This document shows positions 59,833 through 64,000 of a stretch of DNA of 64,000 bases, piece by piece (position 1 is the first letter of the stretch; every line of letters starts with the position of its first letter). Location: contig DATHNE010000263.1 in the NCBI GenBank assembly GCA_035486355.1, positions 1 to 64,000 on the forward strand, in the 5' to 3' direction. The position numbers were made by a program, and so were the translations under genes. The notes below the pieces were generated by a model. The model saw only the letters and a program-made list of their open reading frames with translations. It was not told the DNA's origin and ran no database searches. This DNA comes from Palsa-883 sp035486355. Lineage in GTDB: Bacteria > Pseudomonadota > Alphaproteobacteria > Acetobacterales > Acetobacteraceae.

Positions 59833-61964
59833 GCGGCACCCAACGGCGCGGCCGCGTCAGCGGAAGGGTTCAGGACTTCTCGCAGCACGCGGGCGGTGTC
59901 CGCGCCCAGACCGGGGGCGGGACCCGTGGCGCGGCCGAAGCTTGCCTGCCACGGCAATCCGGGCAGCACGCCATCGCCATGCGCGTCCCAGAAACGCCGC
60001 GCGCGCAGGTGGTCGCTGTGTACCAGGTCAACCGACGTCGCCACCTCGGCAGCGGCAATGCCCGCGCGCGACAATGCCTCGGCGGCGGCTCGCGCCGGCT
60101 GGGAGGTCACCCACGCGCCGAACACCGCATCAATCTCATCGTGCCCAGCCGCGCGCGCCTGTTGCGTCCACGCCGCCTTGTCCCGCAGTGCCGGGATCAT
60201 CCCGCACAGCGCACGCCATTCCGTATCCGACCGGACCGCCAGGCTCAGCCACGCATCGTCGCCGGCGCATCTGTACGCCGCATGTGGCGCGAAACAGCCG
60301 GATGCGTTGCCGCGCGGCCGTGGCGGTGCACCGTGCTGCGTTGCCAGCAGTGGCTTTGCCAACGTCCACAGCATCGCCTCGATCATCGAGAAATCCACGC
60401 GCGCCACGCGTCCATCCTGCGCGCGGCGCCATAGTCCGGCCGCGACGCTGAAGGCCAGCATCAGCCCGCACATCGGATCCAGCCATGCCATGCCAACGCG
60501 CGGGGGAACGTTTGGGTAGCGGTTCAAGCCGGCGAACCCGGCATAGCATTGCAGCAACGTGCCATAGGCGACGGCGTGCGACTCCGGTCCGCTGCGGCCA
60601 AGTCCCGAGGCGGACACATAGATCAGCTCCGGATTGATCTCCCGCAGCGCGGCGGCGCCCAGTCCCAACCGATCCATCACGCCGGCGGCAAAATTCTCCA
60701 CCAGCACATCAGATTTCGCCGCCAGCGCGCGAGCGGCAGCGATCGCCTCGGGCTGCTTGAGATCCAACACGATCCCTCGTTTGCCCTGCCCTAAAACCGT
60801 GTGCAGCTCCGACGCGCGCCCCGGATCGCCGGTACCTGGCGCCTCCACTTTGATGACGTCAGCGCCCATCGCGGCGAGGTACCGCGTTGTCGTCGGGCCG
60901 GCGATGACCCAACTGAAATCCAACACGCGCACGCCCGACAAAGGCAGTGGATCGCGGGCAAGGGGGCGGCGCTCCCCGTGCGTCAGCGTCAGGCCGAATG
61001 GTGAGCCAGGCATACGAACTGTCCGCCCGTCGAACTCCATCGCACGCCAGAATCCACGATGCGCGAGCTGCGGTGACGCGAACTGCTCTTCGAGCTCGCG
61101 TAGCGGGAAGCTGGGCACCCGCGCGGCCTGCGCCAGGTCGGCGATGTCCTGTTTGGTCCGCTGCCGGCTCCAGCCCGACATCAGCGCGTGCAGCGCATCC
61201 CAGTTGGCGACGCGATCCGCCTTGCGTACGAAGTGCGGATCACTGGCCCACGCGGGCGAGCCCATGGCGCCCAGCCACGCCGCCCATTGCCTGTCCTCAC
61301 GCGGCGAGATCGCGGCGTAGCCGTCGCGCGCCGGCAGGATGCAAACGGTCGCCCCATTGCCATCCGCGACACGCTTGCGCGACCAGCTCCGCCCATGCAG
61401 GCCCGCGCGCGCCAGCTCGGTCATCGCCAGCGTCGCCAGCGCTTCCTGGATCGCCACGTCCACCACGGCCGGTTCGCACGCGAGGGCCGCGTGCATGCCG
61501 GCACACGCCGCGGCGACACCGCCGATATACGCTGATTGTTCCCCGACCGGACGGATCGGCGGCTCCGCCAGATCATCCACCTGCCCGGTCAACAGCCGCG
61601 CGATGCCACTGGCCGCGAACAATGTCAGGTCGGTGGCTGGGTCATCCGCGCGCGGCCCGGTCTGGCCGAACGGCGAGATCAGCACCAGCGCGGCTGTCGC
61701 ATTCGCCCGTCGCAACGCCGGCGCGTCGTGCCCGCGAGACCGCAGTGCCGCCGGCCCGCCGTCGGCGATGATTATATCGGCCGTCGCCAGCGCGTCCGGC
61801 GCGCCCTCCAGCTTGCCGTGGTTCAGATACGCTGCCAGTGGCGTCTCGCGATCGGCCGCCACACAGGTCACCATCGCGCCGACATCGGCGAATAGCCGCC
61901 CGCACACCGCGGCGGCCAGGCCGGGGCCGAGCTGCACCACGCGAAACCCCGTTAGCAGCGACAT
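59811..61964 (-). CDS. Fused double CoA-transferase III (CaiB/BaiF) protein
   Basis: A 717-residue protein with two CaiB/BaiF halves in tandem. The N-terminal half (1-335) starts VVQLGPGLAAAVCGRLFADVG; the C-terminal half (342-717) starts VRVLDFSWVIAGPTTTRYLAAMGADVIKVE. The catalytic Asp is present in the second half as Asp496 in RVGMAWLDPMCGLM, but the matching place in the first half reads VGEQSAYIGG and has none, so the first half is probably non-catalytic. Single-half homologues act as dimers with interlocked chains, which the fusion may mimic. The acyl substrate is unknown. Confidence 0.88.
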   Translation of the reverse strand: MSLLTGFRVVQLGPGLAAAVCGRLFADVGAMVTCVAADRETPLAAYLNHGKLEGAPDALATADIIIADGGPAALRSRGHDAPALRRANATAALVLISPFGQTGPRADDPATDLTLFAASGIARLLTGQVDDLAEPPIRPVGEQSAYIGGVAAACAGMHAALACEPAVVDVAIQEALATLAMTELARAGLHGRSWSRKRVADGNGATVCILPARDGYAAISPREDRQWAAWLGAMGSPAWASDPHFVRKADRVANWDALHALMSGWSRQRTKQDIADLAQAARVPSFPLRELEEQFASPQLAHRGFWRAMEFDGRTVRMPGSPFGLTLTHGERRPLARDPLPLSGVRVLDFSWVIAGPTTTRYLAAMGADVIKVEAPGTGDPGRASELHTVLGQGKRGIVLDLKQPEAIAAARALAAKSDVLVENFAAGVMDRLGLGAAALREINPELIYVSASGLGRSGPESHAVAYGTLLQCYAGFAGLNRYPNVPPRVGMAWLDPMCGLMLAFSVAAGLWRRAQDGRVARVDFSMIEAMLWTLAKPLLATQHGAPPRPRGNASGCFAPHAAYRCAGDDAWLSLAVRSDTEWRALCGMIPALRDKAAWTQQARAAGHDEIDAVFGAWVTSQPARAAAEALSRAGIAAAEVATSVDLVHSDHLRARRFWDAHGDGVLPGLPWQASFGRATGPAPGLGADTARVLREVLNPSADAAAPLGAAQNSPLR

Positions 61965-62167
61965 CTGTCATCCTCGTTCGCGGATCGGCCTGCGGGTGTA
62001 CGTCAGCCCGGCCGCACCGCCAACGCCGGTCGCGGTCGCCCGATACGCCGCAGCAACCGCGGGCGCCGGCAGCAGGCCGAACGACGTTCCGGTCACGCAC
62101 CAACAGCGGTGCCTGCGGCTGGTTGGTTCCGTCCCCAACAAGGGAAGCGACAGCCGGCAATGGCCTG

Positions 62168-62332
62168 GTGCATGTCGCGCCGGCTCTGGCCATGCTCATC
62201 GTGATCATGTCCGTCTCGACCTACGGCGTATGGCTGCTGATGGCCGGCGCCGCGCCCGAGGCCGCGGCATCCGCCGGCGCGATCGGGATTTCGCGTGGCG
62301 CAGATGCCGGTGCAGTGGCGGTTCCCCCCTGA
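62168..62332 (+). CDS. Possible small membrane protein, GTG start
   Basis: A 54-codon frame beginning VHVAPALAMLIVIMSVSTYG, with one strongly hydrophobic segment (residues 6-28) and an Ala/Gly-rich tail. It lies in a 410-base gap (61965-62375) that is otherwise without a recognisable gene. No family recognised; the hydrophobicity could be chance in high-GC sequence. Confidence 0.25.
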   Translation: MHVAPALAMLIVIMSVSTYGVWLLMAGAAPEAAASAGAIGISRGADAGAVAVPP

Positions 62333-62375
62333 CAACAAGCCTCGGGCGCGTCAGGTGTGATATGCGCGCACCCAG

Positions 62376-63539
62376 ATGGTTCCGTCTCTGTCACTGCTGC
62401 CCGCGCTGCTGGCCGTTGCCGGGATCGCCCAGGCCATTGCCGGCGCTGTCCTTGTGCGTCGCTTCGCCAACCGCCCGCGCCCGCCACCAGTTGCGGATCG
62501 GCCACCCGTCACCATCCTGAAGCCGCTGCACGGCGACGAGCCGCTTTTGGAGGATGCCCTCGCCTCTACCTGCACCCAGGGCTACCCCCAGTTCCAGATC
62601 GTGTTCGGGGTCCAGTGCCCGGATGACAGCGCGCTGCCGGTTCTGGACCGCCTGCGCACCCGCTTCCCCAACCGCGACATTGCCGTGGCGGTCGACCCGC
62701 GTCGCCACGGCAGCAACCCGAAGATCGGCAACCTGATCAACATGCTGCCGGCGGCGAAGCACGACAGGCTGGTGATCGCCGATTCAGACCTCCATGTTGC
62801 GCCGGACTGGCTGGACCGTGTCGTCGCCGCGCTGGAACAGCCCGGCGTCGGACTGGCCTGCACGCTGTATGCCGGCAGCCCCGCCACCGGCGCGCTGGCG
62901 GAGCGGCTGGCGGCGACGCAGATCAGCCACACCTTCCTGCCCGGCGCCCTGCTGGCGCGTGCATTGGGGCGGCAAGACTGCCTGGGCGCCACCATGGCCC
63001 TGCGGCGCGAGACCCTGACCGCGATCGGTGGGCTGGAGGCGCTGGCCGATCACCTGGCAGACGACAACGTGCTGGGGCGGCTGGTGCAGATGCAAGGGCT
63101 GAAGGTCGCCTTGGCGGACACCGTGCCGGCGACCACGGTGCCGGAAGCCAGCTTCGGCGCCCTGTGGCGGCACGAGCTGCGCTGGGCCCGGACGATCCGC
63201 GCCCTGGCGCCGGGACCGTTCGCAGCCTCGGTGCTGCAATACCCCACCGTCTGGGCGCTGCTGGCGTTGGCCTTGTCCGGCGCCTCGGCCTGGTCCTGGG
63301 GGCTGTTTGAGACCGCCTGGGTCGCGCGCGCCCTGGCCGCCCGCGCCATCGATCGCGCCCTGGCGCCCCAGCTCAGGGGGCTTGCATTCCGCCCCCCGCT
63401 CTGGCTTCTGCCGGTACGCGAACTCTTGTCAGTCGGCGTGATGCTGGCCAGTTATGCTGGAGTGCGGGTGGACTGGCGCGGTCAGAACCTGCAAGCGGAC
63501 CATGGCGTGATCGGGGTAAGGACAGCCCCCAAGGAATGA
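62376..63539 (+). CDS. hpnI: Hopanoid biosynthesis glycosyltransferase HpnI
   Basis: A 387-residue GT2-type membrane glycosyltransferase. N-terminal helix, then RPPVTILKPLHGDEPLLEDALAS, QFQIVFGVQCPDDSA, IADSDLHVAPDWLDRV (Asp-x-Asp), and the C-terminal DDNVLGRLVQMQGLKVAL with LRWARTIRA (Arg-Trp, as in the QxxRW class). Its end has several hydrophobic helices. In Burkholderia HpnI was shown to convert formyl-ribosylhopane chemistry on the way to bacteriohopanetriol glucosamine-type lipids; here it is assigned from family and position next to hpnJ. Confidence 0.92.
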   Translation: MVPSLSLLPALLAVAGIAQAIAGAVLVRRFANRPRPPPVADRPPVTILKPLHGDEPLLEDALASTCTQGYPQFQIVFGVQCPDDSALPVLDRLRTRFPNRDIAVAVDPRRHGSNPKIGNLINMLPAAKHDRLVIADSDLHVAPDWLDRVVAALEQPGVGLACTLYAGSPATGALAERLAATQISHTFLPGALLARALGRQDCLGATMALRRETLTAIGGLEALADHLADDNVLGRLVQMQGLKVALADTVPATTVPEASFGALWRHELRWARTIRALAPGPFAASVLQYPTVWALLALALSGASAWSWGLFETAWVARALAARAIDRALAPQLRGLAFRPPLWLLPVRELLSVGVMLASYAGVRVDWRGQNLQADHGVIGVRTAPKE

Positions 63540-63546
63540 ACCGGCG

Positions 63547-64000
63547 ATGATGAAGACCCTGTTCCTGCAGCCCCCGTCCTTCGACGGGTTCGACGGTGGC
63601 GCCGGCTCGCGTTACCAGGCGAAGCGGGAGATCCGCTCGTTCTGGTACCCGACCTGGCTGGCGCAGCCGGCCGCGCTGGTGCCGGGCAGCAAGCTGATCG
63701 ACGCGCCGCCGGCGGGCATCGGCCTGCAGCCGGTGGTGGATGCCGCACGCCAGCACGAGCTGTGCGTGATCCATACCTCGACGCCGTCTTTTGCTGCCGA
63801 TGTGAAGGTGGCGCAGGCGCTGAAGGATGCGAACCCGGCAATCAAGATCGGCTTCGTCGGCGCCAAGGTCGCGGTGCAGCCGGATGAAAGCCTGAAGCAG
63901 GGCGCGCCGATCGACTTCGTCGCGCGCAACGAGTTCGACTTCACCATCAAAGAAATCGCCGAGGGCCGCGACTGGGCCGACGTCGACGGCATCTCCTATC
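63547..64000 (+). CDS. hpnJ: Hopanoid radical SAM protein HpnJ (5' part, runs off window)
   Basis: The first ~151 codons of a B12-binding-domain radical SAM protein. MMKTLFLQPPSFDGFDGGAG, SRYQAKREIRSFWYPTWLAQPA, and GIGLQPVVDAARQHELCVIH match the HpnJ N-terminus closely. The visible part is the cobalamin-binding-like domain; the Cys-x3-Cys-x2-Cys cluster motif would lie beyond the window. HpnJ builds the five-carbon ring of bacteriohopanetriol cyclitol ether. A second ATG at 63550 is the family-typical start. Cobalamin use would tie it to the BtuB system at 22.7 kb. Confidence 0.9.
   Translation, partial: MMKTLFLQPPSFDGFDGGAGSRYQAKREIRSFWYPTWLAQPAALVPGSKLIDAPPAGIGLQPVVDAARQHELCVIHTSTPSFAADVKVAQALKDANPAIKIGFVGAKVAVQPDESLKQGAPIDFVARNEFDFTIKEIAEGRDWADVDGISY

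Overview
This is a gene-dense, high-GC chromosomal window from an alphaproteobacterium. I infer a member of the Rhodospirillales, probably Acetobacteraceae-like. The reasons are the hopanoid genes (hpnM, hpnI, hpnJ) next to ispA-dxs, an MbfA-type iron exporter, a petP-petR-like regulator pair divergent from a branched-chain aminotransferase, and the dispersed palindromic repeats. No rRNA, tRNA, CRISPR array or intact transposase was recognised. Several broken genes show local decay.

Region 1 (1-9.4 kb): a ParE-like toxin remnant, a 46-codon basic protein, a histidine kinase / OmpR regulator / MarR regulator operon divergent from ilvE, a Gfo/Idh/MocA dehydrogenase, a P1 aminopeptidase, mmsA and a LysE exporter. 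Region 2 (9.7-17.6 kb): a catabolic island with a Rieske oxygenase, a HpaB-type monooxygenase, a one-domain extradiol-type dioxygenase (His-His-Glu), two GSTs and an acyl-CoA ligase, with rlmH between them. Region 3 (17.6-22.4 kb): a cysteine-rich two-repeat protein lying between an intact GST and a degraded GST copy, a small lipoprotein, an alpha-methylacyl-CoA racemase, and a CoA-transferase/CitE-like lyase operon.

Region 4 (22.4-31.6 kb): a cobalamin riboswitch and BtuB-like receptor, a LysR/DUF4865 divergent pair with a palindromic operator candidate, a PNPOx-like protein, an orphan flhA broken by three frameshifts, a cupin dioxygenase, a truncated response regulator and an orphan tricarboxylate-receptor-like protein. 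Region 5 (31.7-45.9 kb): apt, a class III aminotransferase, a secreted alpha/beta hydrolase and two oligopeptide-type ABC systems. The first has permeases and receptor only; the second is complete (receptor, two permeases, two ATPases).

Region 6 (45.9-64 kb): an RMD1/DUF155 protein, a ThDP enzyme with a dihydroxyphthalate-decarboxylase/periplasmic-binding-fold partner, cytochrome b561, mbfA, tusA, then xseB-ispA-dxs-hpnM, which supplies isoprenoid precursors and hopanoid transport. A block of unrelated genes (GT39, NIPSNAP, maiA, enoyl-CoA hydratase, fused double CoA-transferase) separates hpnM from hpnI-hpnJ, which runs off the window end.

All family calls come from reading the sequence and motifs; no database search was possible. 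Start codons were moved from the longest reading frame where ribosome-binding sites or family length required it.
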